A DNA stretch of 64,000 bases from Oscillospiraceae bacterium (lineage in GTDB: Bacteria > Bacillota > Clostridia > Oscillospirales > Oscillospiraceae): positions 17,701 through 81,700 of the forward strand of contig JAFUNI010000014.1 in NCBI GenBank assembly GCA_017482385.1, given 5' to 3'. Position numbers and translations under genes: made by a program. How positions within the stretch are numbered: the stretch's first letter is position 1; every line of letters starts with the position of its first letter. Below are positions 33,700-43,314 of this stretch, piece after piece. Under the pieces are notes generated by a model that was given only the letters and a program-made list of their open reading frames with translations, did not search any database and was not told the DNA's origin.

Positions 33700-34473
33700 A
33701 TGTTACTGTTTGATACCCATGCCCATCTGAATGACCCGGCTTTTGATCCGGACCGGGAGGCGCTGATGAATGGCCTTGCCGCCAAAGGTGTCGGCCTTGT
33801 GATGAATGCCGGCTGCAGTCTGGAAAGCTCCCGGGATATTGTGAATATGACCGCCAAATACCCCTGGCTCTACGGCTCTGTGGGCAGCCACCCGGACGCC
33901 GCCGACGAGGTAAATGAGGAAGTTATCGAGGAATACCGCAAGCTTTGCCAAAACGAAAAGATCAAGGCCATCGGTGAGATCGGCTTAGACTATTATTACG
34001 AGGATATCCCCCGTGAGATTCAGCAGAAAGCATTCCGGATGCAGATGCAGCTTGCCAAGGAATTGGATATGCCTGTGATCGTTCATGAGCGGGAGGCCCA
34101 CGATGACGGTATGCGCATCGTAAAGGAATTCCCCGGTGTGACCGGTGTGTTCCATTGCTATTCCGGCTCGGCGGAAATGGCCCGGCAGCTGGTGAAAATG
34201 GGCTGGTACATCGGCTTTACCGGTGTTCTGACCTTCAAGAATGCCCGCAAGGCTGTGGAAACTGCCGCCAGCATCCCCTTGGAGCGGATCGTCATTGAAA
34301 CCGACTGTCCCTTTATGGCCCCCGAGCCCTTCCGGGGCAAGCGGAACGACCCCGGCTACCTGTACCGTATGGCAGAAAGATTGGCAGAAATTCGTGGTAT
34401 TACCGTCGAAGAAGCGGCTGCTGCCACCACCGAAAACGCAAAGCGGCTGTACAGAATCGAAACCGCCCGCTGA
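33700..34473 (+). CDS. tatD: TatD-family metal-dependent deoxyribonuclease
   Basis: This 257-residue TIM-barrel hydrolase begins LLFDTHAHLND with the metal-binding HxH pair. It has AIGEIGLDYYY, VIVHEREAHDDG, GVFHCYSGSAEMARQL and IVIETDCPFMAPEPFRGKRNDP. It acts as a 3' nuclease or quality-control hydrolase in the cytoplasm. AAGGAG precedes the ATG. Confidence 0.97.
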   Translation: MLLFDTHAHLNDPAFDPDREALMNGLAAKGVGLVMNAGCSLESSRDIVNMTAKYPWLYGSVGSHPDAADEVNEEVIEEYRKLCQNEKIKAIGEIGLDYYYEDIPREIQQKAFRMQMQLAKELDMPVIVHEREAHDDGMRIVKEFPGVTGVFHCYSGSAEMARQLVKMGWYIGFTGVLTFKNARKAVETAASIPLERIVIETDCPFMAPEPFRGKRNDPGYLYRMAERLAEIRGITVEEAAAATTENAKRLYRIETAR

Positions 34474-34517
34474 TGCAAATATCGATTTTTCTGATAAATA
34501 ATATCAAAATAATCAAT

Positions 34518-34546
34518 TTTACAAATCAAAGCCCGTATGCTACGAT
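34518..34546 (+). promoter_or_regulatory. Promoter of the tandem Asp-box lipoprotein genes
   Basis: TTTACA (34518-34523), 17 bases, TACGAT (34541-34546), 25 bases before the ATG at 34571, with AAGGAG in between. Confidence 0.65.
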
Positions 34547-34570
34547 AATACAAAAAGGAGCGTAGCAGCT

Positions 34571-36190
34571 ATGAAAAGAATTTGTGCGTTTTTATTGGCG
34601 ATAGCCTGTTGCCTGTCGCTGTTTGGCTGTAAAAAGCAAGCAGAACCGACCCCTACCCAAGAGCCGTCGGAAGTAACAACAAAAGCCACCGTTTCCGATG
34701 CTACCCAAGCACCCACGGAAGAGGAAGACGGGGAGGAAGTTACCACCAAGGCTACCGAGGATGCAAAGGAGCCGGTCAATAAGCGGCCCACCACCACGAA
34801 ATCCTCCAAGGCAACCAAAGTAACCAAAGCTACCGAGGCTATAACCAAGACGACCCAAGCAACCAAGGCGACCAAAGTGCCTGCCAGCACTCCTATCAAA
34901 ACTCCGGAAGCCACCCAAGCAGTTGCGACGCAGTCTACCCAGGCAGCCGGTCACGAGCATACCTTTGGAGAGTGGGTATTGCAGGAGGCTGCTTCCTGCA
35001 TCGCGGAGGGAAAGGAAGTCCGTCGCTGCAGTGTGTGCGGCTTTGCAGAAAACCGTGCCCTGCCCCTGGAAGACCACAAGTTAAACGACTCCAATTTGTG
35101 CAAGACCTGCCGAAAGGTGATTTTTGACGACAATGCGCCTTTGGTGGAACTGGGCGTTGTGAGTGATGCTTTGTACGGCAGCGGCGCAAAAGCAAATACC
35201 CCTTGGGATGTGAAATGCTGGAACGGCAAGGTCTACCGGGCATCCGGTGACTACGACAAAAACTCCGGCGCCAGCATTCTTGCCTATGATGTTGCCAACC
35301 GCGTATGGGATACCGCCTATAAGGTCAAGGACGAGGCCATTCACGGCTTCGTGGAGATCGGCGGCAAGCTGGTCGCCCCCGGCATCGATGCCACCCAGAG
35401 TTGGGAATACGGCAACTACTATGAACTGCAGGCAGACGGAAAGTGGAAGCAAATCCGCAATCTTCCCAACGGCGTCCACTGCTTTGATATGATCGAATGC
35501 GGCGGCAAGATCTTTGCCGGTTTGGGTACGGAAAAGGTCGGTAATACCGTGGCTGTGTCCGAAGACGGCGGCAAGACCTTTACCTTTGTGCCCCTGTATA
35601 AGGACGGTAAGCTCTGCGACCTGTCCAAGTACGATCACTCCCGTACCTATGAATTTGCACAGCTGCAGGACACCGCTTATGCCCTTGTGGCTTTCTATAC
35701 CAAATCCGGCAGCGCCACCTGGGAGATCTACCGCTATGAAGATGGCAAGATGCACTATGCGGCAGAGGGAAAAACGCTGTTGGATGGCTCGGAATTCTCC
35801 CGGAAGTATTTTGGCGGTGACTTTGAATTTAACGGCACCTGCTACCTCACCGCCCGCAGACTGTATGCTATCAAGGACTTTTCCGATCCTTCTTCCTGGC
35901 AGCACATCAGTATGCCCAACTCCGGAAAGGTGTCCGATGCCATTTTGCACGATGGGGCAATCTATGTACTGTCCTCCCGGCAGGATATCAAAACGAAGAT
36001 CTATCACGTTATCATTTACAAGAGCACTACCGGCGAGGCCGGTTCCTTTGCGGAAGTGGCCAGCTACGATTACAGCGGTTTCCCCCTGAGCTTTGACTAT
36101 GACGGAGAGCATTTCTATGTGGGATGCAGCCTGAATTCCATAGACCAGAGCAAGATGGGTATGCTCCTGCGGATTAAGCCTCAGAAATAA
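34571..36190 (+). CDS. Surface lipoprotein with Thr-rich stalk, Cys module and beta-propeller-like domain
   Basis: This 539-residue lipoprotein has a signal peptide and lipobox (LSLFGCK, Cys about 19). Residues about 25-120 are a Thr/Lys/Ala-rich stalk (ATKVTKATEAITKTT style). A short module follows with a His start (HEHTFGEWVLQEAASC) and CSVCG and CKTC pairs, like a zinc ribbon. The C-terminal about 350 residues are repeated beta-strand units, including the Asp-box SEDGGKTFTF, which suggests a beta-propeller. It should be anchored outside the membrane. Binding target unknown. The next gene is a paralogue 10 bases downstream. Confidence 0.8.
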   Translation: MKRICAFLLAIACCLSLFGCKKQAEPTPTQEPSEVTTKATVSDATQAPTEEEDGEEVTTKATEDAKEPVNKRPTTTKSSKATKVTKATEAITKTTQATKATKVPASTPIKTPEATQAVATQSTQAAGHEHTFGEWVLQEAASCIAEGKEVRRCSVCGFAENRALPLEDHKLNDSNLCKTCRKVIFDDNAPLVELGVVSDALYGSGAKANTPWDVKCWNGKVYRASGDYDKNSGASILAYDVANRVWDTAYKVKDEAIHGFVEIGGKLVAPGIDATQSWEYGNYYELQADGKWKQIRNLPNGVHCFDMIECGGKIFAGLGTEKVGNTVAVSEDGGKTFTFVPLYKDGKLCDLSKYDHSRTYEFAQLQDTAYALVAFYTKSGSATWEIYRYEDGKMHYAAEGKTLLDGSEFSRKYFGGDFEFNGTCYLTARRLYAIKDFSDPSSWQHISMPNSGKVSDAILHDGAIYVLSSRQDIKTKIYHVIIYKSTTGEAGSFAEVASYDYSGFPLSFDYDGEHFYVGCSLNSIDQSKMGMLLRIKPQK

Positions 36191-36200
36191 GGAGTAAAGT

Positions 36201-37784
36201 ATGAAAAGAGTTTATGCACTGATTCTGGCGCTGGCCTGCTGCCTGTCGCTGTTTGGCTGTAAACAGCAAGAGAAGCCGGCACCTACGCAAGCCACAACCG
36301 AGGCAACTACGGAAACCACCGCCCAGACGGAAGCGCCCACCGAAGCGCCCGCCACTGCGCCTACCCAAAAGCCTACCAAGGCCACAAAGGCTACCACCAA
36401 GGCGACGGAGCCTATCAATAAGCGGCCTGCCGCCGCAACCAAGGCATCTGCCGGTGTGACTACCAAGGCGACCAAAGCCCCCACCAAAGCGACCGTTACG
36501 GCCACCGTGCAAACCGTCATGGAAGCGACCGAGGCCCACGAGCATACCTTTGGAGAGTGGGTATTGCAGGAGGCCTCTACCTGCGTTGTGGCGGGTAAGG
36601 AGCTGCGCCGGTGCAGCCAGTGCGAATTTGCGGAAATCCGCGATCTTCCCATGGAAGAACACAGCCTCAGCGCCGGCAATGTGTGCAAGACCTGCCGCCA
36701 GGTGATTTTTGACGACAATGCACCCTTGGTGGAGCTGGGCGTGGTGTGCGATGCCTGGTATGGCGTTGGCGCAGATGCCAATTTCGCCTGGGATATTAAG
36801 TACTGGAAGGGCAAGATCTACCGGGGCGCTGGTGACTATGACAAAAATTCCGGTTCTACTATCATCATGGCCTATAATATTGAAAAGCATATCTGGGAGA
36901 ATACCGGCAGCGTCAGCGACGAGGCTGTCCACAGCTTTATTGAGATCGGCGGCACCCTGTATGTCCCCGGCATCGACCCCCGGGAGGGCTGGGAACAGGG
37001 CAATTTCTATGTGCTTCAGGAAGACGGAAAGTGGAAACAGGTCCGCAATTTGAAAAACGGCATTCACAATTTTGATATGATCGAATGTGGTGGTAAAATT
37101 TTCGCCGGTCTGGGCACGGAAACCGTTGGTCAGACTGTGGCTGTGTCCGAAGATGGCGGCAAGACCTTCAAATTTGTGCCTCTGTATAAGGACGGCAAGT
37201 TGATGGATCTGTCCGGTTATAAGTCTTCCCGTACCTATGAATTTGTGAAATATAATGGCGAAGTGTATGCCCTGGTGCGGTTCACTTTGGGATTTGGCGG
37301 CGAATGGGCTGTGTTCCGCTATGCAGATGGCAAGATGCACTATTTAACCAACGGCGTCAAGCTCCTTGGCTCCAGCACCAGCCGGAAGTACTTCGGCGGT
37401 GAATTTGAGTTTGACGGCGCTTGCTATATCGCCACCGGCGGACTTACCGTGGTCACGGATTTTGCAAATCAGGAGAACTGGAAGCAGATCCCCATGCCCG
37501 GTGGGGAGACCGTGGTGGATGCGTTCTTGCGGGACGGCGTGATCTACACCCTGGCCTATGCCCAGAACAGAAACCCCAGCACCCATAATGTGGAGAGCTA
37601 CAGGACTGCGATCTATAAGAGCACCACCGGCAAGGAGGGCTCTTTCCAGGAGGTCCTCAGCTTTGATTATACCAATACTCCGATGAGTTTCGATTGGGAC
37701 GGAAAGCATTTCTACATCGGTACAGGACCCGGTAAGGAAAGCGCTAAGGTGGGTATGATCCTGCGGGCCACCCCTGCTGCATAA
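36201..37784 (+). CDS. Tandem paralogue: stalked Asp-box lipoprotein
   Basis: This 527-residue lipoprotein has the same order as its upstream neighbour: lipobox LSLFGCK, a Thr/Ala/Lys-rich stalk (to residue about 110), the HEHTFGEWVLQEASTC/CSQCE/CKTC module and the Asp-box SEDGGKTFKF propeller-like domain. The two are clearly related along most of their length, including VIFDDNAPLVELGVV near the module. GGAG lies 8 bases before the ATG. A strong terminator follows 4 bases after the stop. The duplication suggests diversification of ligand binding; no enzyme residues can be assigned. Confidence 0.8.
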   Translation: MKRVYALILALACCLSLFGCKQQEKPAPTQATTEATTETTAQTEAPTEAPATAPTQKPTKATKATTKATEPINKRPAAATKASAGVTTKATKAPTKATVTATVQTVMEATEAHEHTFGEWVLQEASTCVVAGKELRRCSQCEFAEIRDLPMEEHSLSAGNVCKTCRQVIFDDNAPLVELGVVCDAWYGVGADANFAWDIKYWKGKIYRGAGDYDKNSGSTIIMAYNIEKHIWENTGSVSDEAVHSFIEIGGTLYVPGIDPREGWEQGNFYVLQEDGKWKQVRNLKNGIHNFDMIECGGKIFAGLGTETVGQTVAVSEDGGKTFKFVPLYKDGKLMDLSGYKSSRTYEFVKYNGEVYALVRFTLGFGGEWAVFRYADGKMHYLTNGVKLLGSSTSRKYFGGEFEFDGACYIATGGLTVVTDFANQENWKQIPMPGGETVVDAFLRDGVIYTLAYAQNRNPSTHNVESYRTAIYKSTTGKEGSFQEVLSFDYTNTPMSFDWDGKHFYIGTGPGKESAKVGMILRATPAA

Positions 37785-37788
37785 CTTA

Positions 37789-37832
37789 AAAAATACCCCC
37801 CAAAAAGAATTGACTTTTTTGGGGGGTATTTT
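37789..37832 (+). terminator. Rho-independent terminator after the lipoprotein pair
   Basis: The stem AAAATACCCCCCAAAAA / TTTTTGGGGGGTATTTT, with an 8-base loop, ends the lipoprotein transcript. The 5' loop side and the right arm contain the promoter of the next gene. Confidence 0.9.
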
Positions 37833-37837
37833 ATAAT
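37810..37837 (+). promoter_or_regulatory. Promoter embedded in the terminator arm
   Basis: TTGACT (37810-37815), 16 bases, TATAAT (37832-37837). The -35 lies in the loop and first arm bases, and the -10 overlaps the end of the terminator stem. It precedes the gene at 37876. Confidence 0.7.
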
Positions 37838-37875
37838 GAGAGAAAAACGGGACATTCCTCAAAGGAGAAAACGCT

Positions 37876-40503
37876 ATGGCTAAATTTTTTGAAACCGATA
37901 CCGATATTCTCTTAGAAAACAAATACGCGCAGATCGTGCTTTCCAAGCAGGATGCATCGGTTTTGCGGATCTGGGATAAAACCGGTCAGAAAGAACTACG
38001 TGGCGAGAAGACTTGCTTTTTTGCCCTTTTGCAGAAAGATTTGACAGAGGTATCCCCTACGGGACTTTCCTTGCAGGGGGATCTGCTCAAAGTAACCACA
38101 CCGCTGGGTGATTTTTCGGTGCAGGTAGGCGCAGAGGAAGATTATTTTACCTTTACCCTCACTACGGCTTTGCCGGAGGGCGCTTTTCAGTGTCTGATCG
38201 CCAACGCAAAGTATGAGTATGACTATACCGACAAGAAAAATACCGGCGCATGCGGCATTGCCATGACCTACTGGGTAAATCCCGTGTTTTACCCCGATGC
38301 CAAAAGCCTGCAGACCCGGGGTGAGATCACCCGGCATTTGCAGGATGTAAATGGTAAATACGCGCTGATCATTGCGCCCATTGCTGAGCAGCGGGATATC
38401 ATCAAAAAGGTTTCGCTGACAATTGACCGCAAGGTGGGTATTATGTCCCAAATTGGCGGCGCGTGGGGTCGGGACAGCCGGATGAATTTCGGCAACTATC
38501 TGATCGAATTTGAAACGTCTGCCGAATACATTCAGCAGACAAAGGATTACTTTTGCTCTGCAGGTATTGATCAGGTGGATTTCCATCAGGGCGCGGGCAC
38601 GTTCCGTCAGGGCGATTTCAAATTTGACCGGTATGCATCGGCGGCGGAATTTAAGGAAAACGTGTCCGATGTGCTGGCAGAACAGGGCATCCAGGTGGGT
38701 CTGCATACCTATGCCTTTTACATTGATTATAACTGCGACACGATCCTGTCCGATCCGGTTTGGCAGAAGGATCTGAGTGTGCTGGAGACCTTTACGCTGG
38801 CCCGGGATATCGGCCCGGAGGAAATGTTCGTCCCTACGGCAGAGTCTACGCAGATCGTCTCCGATGACTTTGCCTTTATGGCCAGAAACACGCCCTTCAT
38901 TTTGGTGGGTGAGGAGCTGATCCGCTTTGAAGATTCCCGGGAGGGATTCAAGGTTGCCCAGCGTGGCGTAGCGGGAACGAAAGCCACCGCCCACAAAGCG
39001 GGAGAGAAAATCAAGCACATTGACGGCTATTACCGGGTGATCGCACCGATTCCCGGCAGTCCGCTGTTTTTCCACATCGCCCGGGATACCGCAAGAGCCT
39101 TCAATGAGGGCGGTTTCAGCATGATCTATCTGGATGCGCTGGATGGCATCCGGATCCACTGCGGAGAGAACGAAAACTGGTATTATGCAGCCATGTTTAT
39201 CTGTGAGCTGCTGCAGTACTGCGACAAATTGCCCTTGATCGAGTATTCTACCATTTTTCCGTCCATTTGGCCTGCCCGTGGCCGGGTAGGCGCCTACGAT
39301 TTCCCCAACCGGGGTTACAGGGATTTCCTGCGGATACACGCCAAGGATAACATCAAATACATAGACCGGTATTCCGCACCCACCCTGGGCTGGTATAATT
39401 TCTACCCTGTCAGCGAAAACTTCCCGGGCAATGAGCATGTGAAGTACAACCATACCGATGCCATAGAGTTTATGGGAACTTTGGCGGTGACCTATGATTT
39501 CAGTACCGTGCATACCACAACCGTGCCGAAGTTCCTGGACCGGTATGCAGGCCTGCGGCGGAATGTGGCCCTTTACAAAAAGTACGATGACCTGCGGAAA
39601 CAGCAGTATTTTGCGCCGGAATATCTGGAAAAGGTGAAGGAAAGCCCCTGGGAGTGCCATCTGAAGGAAACGGAGCAAGGATACGTATTTGAGGAAAAAG
39701 ACTATCAGACGGCGAAGCTGTACGATTTGCAGGATTCTGAGAGAAACAACAAAAAATTCACCAATCCTTTTGCTGAGCAAGTGCCCTTTATTCGCATTGA
39801 GGCGCTGTTGTCCTCCGCAGGCAGAAACCCCATTGAGCTGATCAGCCTGGATGAGAACAAGGACTTAACAGACCAGCCCTTGGTGAAAGAGCATACCCAG
39901 GACGTGGATTTGAACAAAAAACTTGCCAAAAAGGTGCGGGTGCTGGGCAACGGAAAGCCGGGCAGCGCCATCGCCATTGAGAACCGCTGGGAGACCTTCA
40001 AGAGCAACCGCAGCTACCTGGATTATATCATTGATACGGATTTTGAGGGCTGGCGGGAGTTTGTGCTGGTGGAAACCGACACCGGCGAGCGGCCGGACCT
40101 TCCCTTTGATGAGGGGGAAAACATCTATGCCTGCTACCGTTCCCAGATGAATAACCGAATGGTCAGCAAGACCCAGATCCGTACGGCAGGAGATGTGACC
40201 GGTGTGCGAATGAGCAGTGTGGTGGCCTGCGAGCATTGCTACGAGGTGCTGAAAAATCCCACGGTTCAGATCGGGGATACAAAGGTCGTGTTTGAATGTG
40301 AGCTCATGTCCACGGATTATTTGGAATTTGACGGGAAAACCGCAAAGGTGTTTGACCGCAACGGCAACGAAAAGCAAATTTGGTATCAGACCAATCTTGC
40401 GGCGCCGGCAGGAGAATTCACAGCATCGCTGACAGCGGATCCGCTGAACGGAAATCCTGCAAGAGCAATACTGACACTGGGCTTTACCGGAAAAGAAATA
40501 TAA
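37876..40503 (+). CDS. Large cytoplasmic protein, probable TIM-barrel glycoside-hydrolase-like
   Basis: This 875-residue protein has no signal peptide. Residues 1-180 look like a beta-sandwich, and residues about 190-560 like a TIM barrel with strands ending GIDQVDFHQG, GIQVGLHTYAF, FSMIYLDALDG (Asp420, Asp423) and LPLIEYSTI (Glu456). The C-terminal 300 residues are beta-rich. These acidic strand ends are candidate catalytic residues of a retaining glycosidase, but I cannot name the GH family. Its own promoter and ribosome site (AAAGGAG) make it an independent unit. Treat the function as inferred. Confidence 0.6.
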   Translation: MAKFFETDTDILLENKYAQIVLSKQDASVLRIWDKTGQKELRGEKTCFFALLQKDLTEVSPTGLSLQGDLLKVTTPLGDFSVQVGAEEDYFTFTLTTALPEGAFQCLIANAKYEYDYTDKKNTGACGIAMTYWVNPVFYPDAKSLQTRGEITRHLQDVNGKYALIIAPIAEQRDIIKKVSLTIDRKVGIMSQIGGAWGRDSRMNFGNYLIEFETSAEYIQQTKDYFCSAGIDQVDFHQGAGTFRQGDFKFDRYASAAEFKENVSDVLAEQGIQVGLHTYAFYIDYNCDTILSDPVWQKDLSVLETFTLARDIGPEEMFVPTAESTQIVSDDFAFMARNTPFILVGEELIRFEDSREGFKVAQRGVAGTKATAHKAGEKIKHIDGYYRVIAPIPGSPLFFHIARDTARAFNEGGFSMIYLDALDGIRIHCGENENWYYAAMFICELLQYCDKLPLIEYSTIFPSIWPARGRVGAYDFPNRGYRDFLRIHAKDNIKYIDRYSAPTLGWYNFYPVSENFPGNEHVKYNHTDAIEFMGTLAVTYDFSTVHTTTVPKFLDRYAGLRRNVALYKKYDDLRKQQYFAPEYLEKVKESPWECHLKETEQGYVFEEKDYQTAKLYDLQDSERNNKKFTNPFAEQVPFIRIEALLSSAGRNPIELISLDENKDLTDQPLVKEHTQDVDLNKKLAKKVRVLGNGKPGSAIAIENRWETFKSNRSYLDYIIDTDFEGWREFVLVETDTGERPDLPFDEGENIYACYRSQMNNRMVSKTQIRTAGDVTGVRMSSVVACEHCYEVLKNPTVQIGDTKVVFECELMSTDYLEFDGKTAKVFDRNGNEKQIWYQTNLAAPAGEFTASLTADPLNGNPARAILTLGFTGKEI

Positions 40504-40507
40504 AAGA

Positions 40508-40536
40508 CGGGAGCACCGCCAATGGCAGTGCTCCCG
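40508..40536. terminator. Convergent terminator between the TIM-barrel gene and rpe
   Basis: CGGGAGCAC-CGCC / GGCA-GTGCTCCCG forms a hairpin in the 48 bases between convergent stop codons. U-tracts are weak. Confidence 0.6.
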
Positions 40537-40551
40537 ATTTCTATGCAGTTT

Positions 40552-41202
40552 TTATGCTTCCATCTGTTCGGTGAATGCCTTCTTGTCGGCTGCGCCGAAG
40601 TAGGCAGAGCCTGCTACGAACACATTTGCGCCGTTTTCCTTGCAGGTGACCACGGTGTTCAGGTCCACACCGCCGTCCACTTCCAAATGGCAGGCAGGAT
40701 TCACCTTGTCCAGCATTTCGCGGAGCTTCTTCACCTTGGGCATCATATCGGCCATAAACTTCTGACCGCCAAAGCCGGGCTCCACAGTCATGACCAGCAC
40801 CATGTCAACGAGCGGCAGGTACTCTTCAATGGCCTCTGCGGGGGTCTTGGGCTTGACCACGATGCCGGGCTTTACGCCCAGGCTGCGGATCAGCTCTAAG
40901 GTCTTGCGGATGTTCTCGGGGGTGTCAGCCTCCACGTGAATGGTTAAGTAGTCAGCGCCGGCTTTGCAGAAGTTCTCTGCGTACTTGATGGGGGTGTCGA
41001 TCATCAGATGTACATCCAGCACCAGGTCGGTGACAGGCCGCATGGACTTGACCAAAGAGTAGCCGAAGGACAGGTTGGGTACGAAATGACCGTCCATAAT
41101 GTCAACGTGCAGCCACTTGACGCCGTTTTCCTTGCAGGCTTCAAAATCCCGCTGCATATTCATATAGTCACAGGAGAGAATGGAAGGGGCTAAAATGTTC
41201 AT
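40552..41202 (-). CDS. rpe: Ribulose-phosphate 3-epimerase
   Basis: This 216-residue TIM-barrel enzyme of the pentose phosphate pathway has APSILSCDYMNM, HVDIMDGHFVPNLSFG, VMTVEPGFGGQKFM and EVDGGVDLNTV. Metal and catalytic residues (His, Asp, His, Asp) are in place. It is the last gene of the isc operon, 10 bases after the Rrf2 regulator stop. That link to iron-sulphur assembly is unusual; iron dependence of Rpe is one possible reason (inference). Confidence 0.97.
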   Translation of the reverse strand: MNILAPSILSCDYMNMQRDFEACKENGVKWLHVDIMDGHFVPNLSFGYSLVKSMRPVTDLVLDVHLMIDTPIKYAENFCKAGADYLTIHVEADTPENIRKTLELIRSLGVKPGIVVKPKTPAEAIEEYLPLVDMVLVMTVEPGFGGQKFMADMMPKVKKLREMLDKVNPACHLEVDGGVDLNTVVTCKENGANVFVAGSAYFGAADKKAFTEQMEA

Positions 41203-41212
41203 TTTATTTTCC

Positions 41213-41635
41213 TCACTTTATGTTGTTTTTGGATTCTTCCAAGAGATCTGCCAGGGTAATACCCTCAAAAAAACTGTCGATCATTGCGTCCAGCCGATCC
41301 CACATGGGCTTGGTCTGGCAGCAGGTGGAACGGGAGCAGGCGGCAGGTCCCTGGCTGGTGCAGGAAACGGCGGCCAAATTGCCCTCGGTGAGCTTTAAGA
41401 TACTGCCCACAGTATAGTCCTTCGGCTCTCGGTTGAGGCGGTAGCCGCCGCCCTTGCCGTGGACTGCGTCCACAAAACCGGCTTTAGATAGCACGGTCAT
41501 AATGGATTCCAAATACTTCTGAGAAATGTTCTCCGCCTCGGCAATTTCTTTCAGCGGAATGTAGTTCCCAGCGCCCTTGGTGGCAAAATGCACCATCACC
41601 CGCAGGGCGTAGCGGCCCTTCGTGGATACGATCAT
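41213..41635 (-). CDS. Rrf2-family regulator, IscR-like with cysteines
   Basis: This 140-residue winged-helix regulator has IVSTKGRYALRVMVHFATKG, IPLKEIAEAENISQKYLESIM and VHGKGGGYRLNREP. The C-terminal part has CTSQGPAACSRSTCC, which could ligate a 2Fe-2S cluster as in IscR, although the spacing differs from Escherichia coli IscR. It lies between iscU and rpe. The palindrome at 43315-43337 in front of iscS is its likely operator, so the unit would sense its own Fe-S output. Confidence 0.93.
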   Translation of the reverse strand: MIVSTKGRYALRVMVHFATKGAGNYIPLKEIAEAENISQKYLESIMTVLSKAGFVDAVHGKGGGYRLNREPKDYTVGSILKLTEGNLAAVSCTSQGPAACSRSTCCQTKPMWDRLDAMIDSFFEGITLADLLEESKNNIK

Positions 41636-41638
41636 AGC

Positions 41639-42070
41639 TTATTCGTGGCAGTGATCGCAGTTTTCGCAGTCGGGGAAAATGCTGTGATCGTATTCGATGC
41701 CGTTTTTGTCATAGTAGTCCTTCAGAGCGGACTTGATGGCCTCTTCTGCCAGCACGGAGCAGTGCATCTTGTGGGCGGGCAGACCGTCCAGCGCCTCAGC
41801 CACAGCCGCATTGGTCAGCTTCAGCGCATCTTCGATGGGCTTGCCCTTGATCATCTCCGTAGCCATAGAGGAGGAGGCGATGGCAGAGCCACAGCCAAAG
41901 GTCTCAAACTTCACATCCACGATGGTGTCGTTCTCGATCTTCAGATAGATCTTCATAATGTCGCCGCACTTGGCGTTGCCCACAGTGCCAACGCCATCGG
42001 CATTTTCAATCACGCCCACATTCCGGGGGTGCATAAAATGGTCCATAACGACCTCAGAATAAAGTGCCAT
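41639..42070 (-). CDS. iscU: Fe-S cluster scaffold protein IscU/NifU
   Basis: This 143-residue scaffold has the three conserved Cys positions in NAKCGDIMKIYL, FGCGSAIASSSMATE and KMHCSVLAEEAI. It ends with a Cys/His-rich tail (CENCDHCHE) that is extra relative to the core. It accepts sulphur from IscS. The gap to iscS is 17 bases and to the regulator 3 bases. Confidence 0.96.
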   Translation of the reverse strand: MALYSEVVMDHFMHPRNVGVIENADGVGTVGNAKCGDIMKIYLKIENDTIVDVKFETFGCGSAIASSSMATEMIKGKPIEDALKLTNAAVAEALDGLPAHKMHCSVLAEEAIKSALKDYYDKNGIEYDHSIFPDCENCDHCHE

Positions 42071-42087
42071 AATGATTTCTCCTTATC

Positions 42088-43275
42088 TTACAAAATGTAT
42101 TCTCTTTCGCCGTTTTGCAGGTCGCGCCAAACCGGGCTCATATTCCGCAGCAGCTCCACCACCTGGGGAACAGCCTGCAGGATATAGTCGATTTCTTCCT
42201 CGGTGTTATCGTGGCTCAGTGACAGCCGCAGAGAGCCGTGGGCCACATCGTGGACCCGGCCAATGGCCAGCAGCACGTGGCTGGGATCCAAAGAGCCGGA
42301 GGTGCAGGCAGAGCCGGAAGAGGCGCTGATGCCCTGGGCATCCAGATACAGCAGCAGGCTTTCGCCCTCGATGCCCTCAAAGCAGAAGCTCACATTGTTA
42401 GGCAGGCGGTTTACCCGGTCGCCATTGAGGGCGCAGTGGGGGATCTTTTCCAGTCCTGCGATCAGCTTGTCCCGCAGGTCAGTGACTTTCTTGGTGTTTT
42501 CTTCCAAATTGTTGCAGGCATCTTCCAGTGCGGCAGCCATACCCACAATGGCGGGCAGGTTTTCCGTACCGGCGCGCTTGCCCCGCTCCTGTGCGCCGCC
42601 GTCGATGAGATTGCGCAGGGGAATGCCCCGGCGGACATACAGTGCGCCCACGCCCTTAGGGCCATGGAACTTATGACCGGACAGGCTGAGCATATCGATG
42701 TTCTGCGCCTTTACGTCGATGGCAATGTGGCCTGCGGCCTGGACAGCATCGGTGTGGAAAGGCACACCGGCCTCTTTACAAATAGCGCCGATCTGGGCAA
42801 TGGGCAGCACGGAGCCGATCTCGTTGTTGGCGTACATACAGGTCACAAGGCAGGTATCCTCCCGGATCGCATCCTTTACCTGCTGGGCGGTGATGTTGTG
42901 GCCCTCTTTCACATCCAAAAGAGTAACTTCAAAGCCCTCTTTTTCCAAAACATTCAAGGTGTGCAGCACTGCGTGATGCTCAAATGCGGTGGAAATGATG
43001 TGCTTTTTGCCTTTTTTTGCGCCGTAGAAGGCAGCGGAGCGAATGGCCTGGTTGTCAGCCTCACTGCCGCCGGAGGTGAAGTAGATTTCTCTTGCCTCAC
43101 AGCCTAAGCACTTGGCAACGGTTTCTCTTGCCTGATCCAGCACTTCTTTGGCCTCCTGGCCCACGGTGTGCAGGCTGGAAGGGTTGCCGTAATAGGTTTC
43201 AAAGCAGGGCAGCATTGCCTGCAAAGCGTGTTTGCTTATTTTCGTAGTAGCAGCATTATCTGCGTAAACTTGCAT
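42088..43275 (-). CDS. iscS: Cysteine desulfurase IscS/NifS
   Basis: This 395-residue PLP enzyme removes sulphur from cysteine for Fe-S and other cofactors. It starts [14 protein letters not shown], has the Lys site [20 protein letters not shown] and the active-site loop [32 protein letters not shown] is also typical. AGGAGG lies 8 bases before the ATG. The order iscS-iscU-Rrf2-rpe is one operon behind an operator-overlapped promoter. Confidence 0.97.
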   Translation of the reverse strand: MQVYADNAATTKISKHALQAMLPCFETYYGNPSSLHTVGQEAKEVLDQARETVAKCLGCEAREIYFTSGGSEADNQAIRSAAFYGAKKGKKHIISTAFEHHAVLHTLNVLEKEGFEVTLLDVKEGHNITAQQVKDAIREDTCLVTCMYANNEIGSVLPIAQIGAICKEAGVPFHTDAVQAAGHIAIDVKAQNIDMLSLSGHKFHGPKGVGALYVRRGIPLRNLIDGGAQERGKRAGTENLPAIVGMAAALEDACNNLEENTKKVTDLRDKLIAGLEKIPHCALNGDRVNRLPNNVSFCFEGIEGESLLLYLDAQGISASSGSACTSGSLDPSHVLLAIGRVHDVAHGSLRLSLSHDNTEEEIDYILQAVPQVVELLRNMSPVWRDLQNGEREYIL

Positions 43276-43314
43276 CGTAATTCCTCCTCGGGGGTATTTA
43301 CCTATTTGGTGTAT

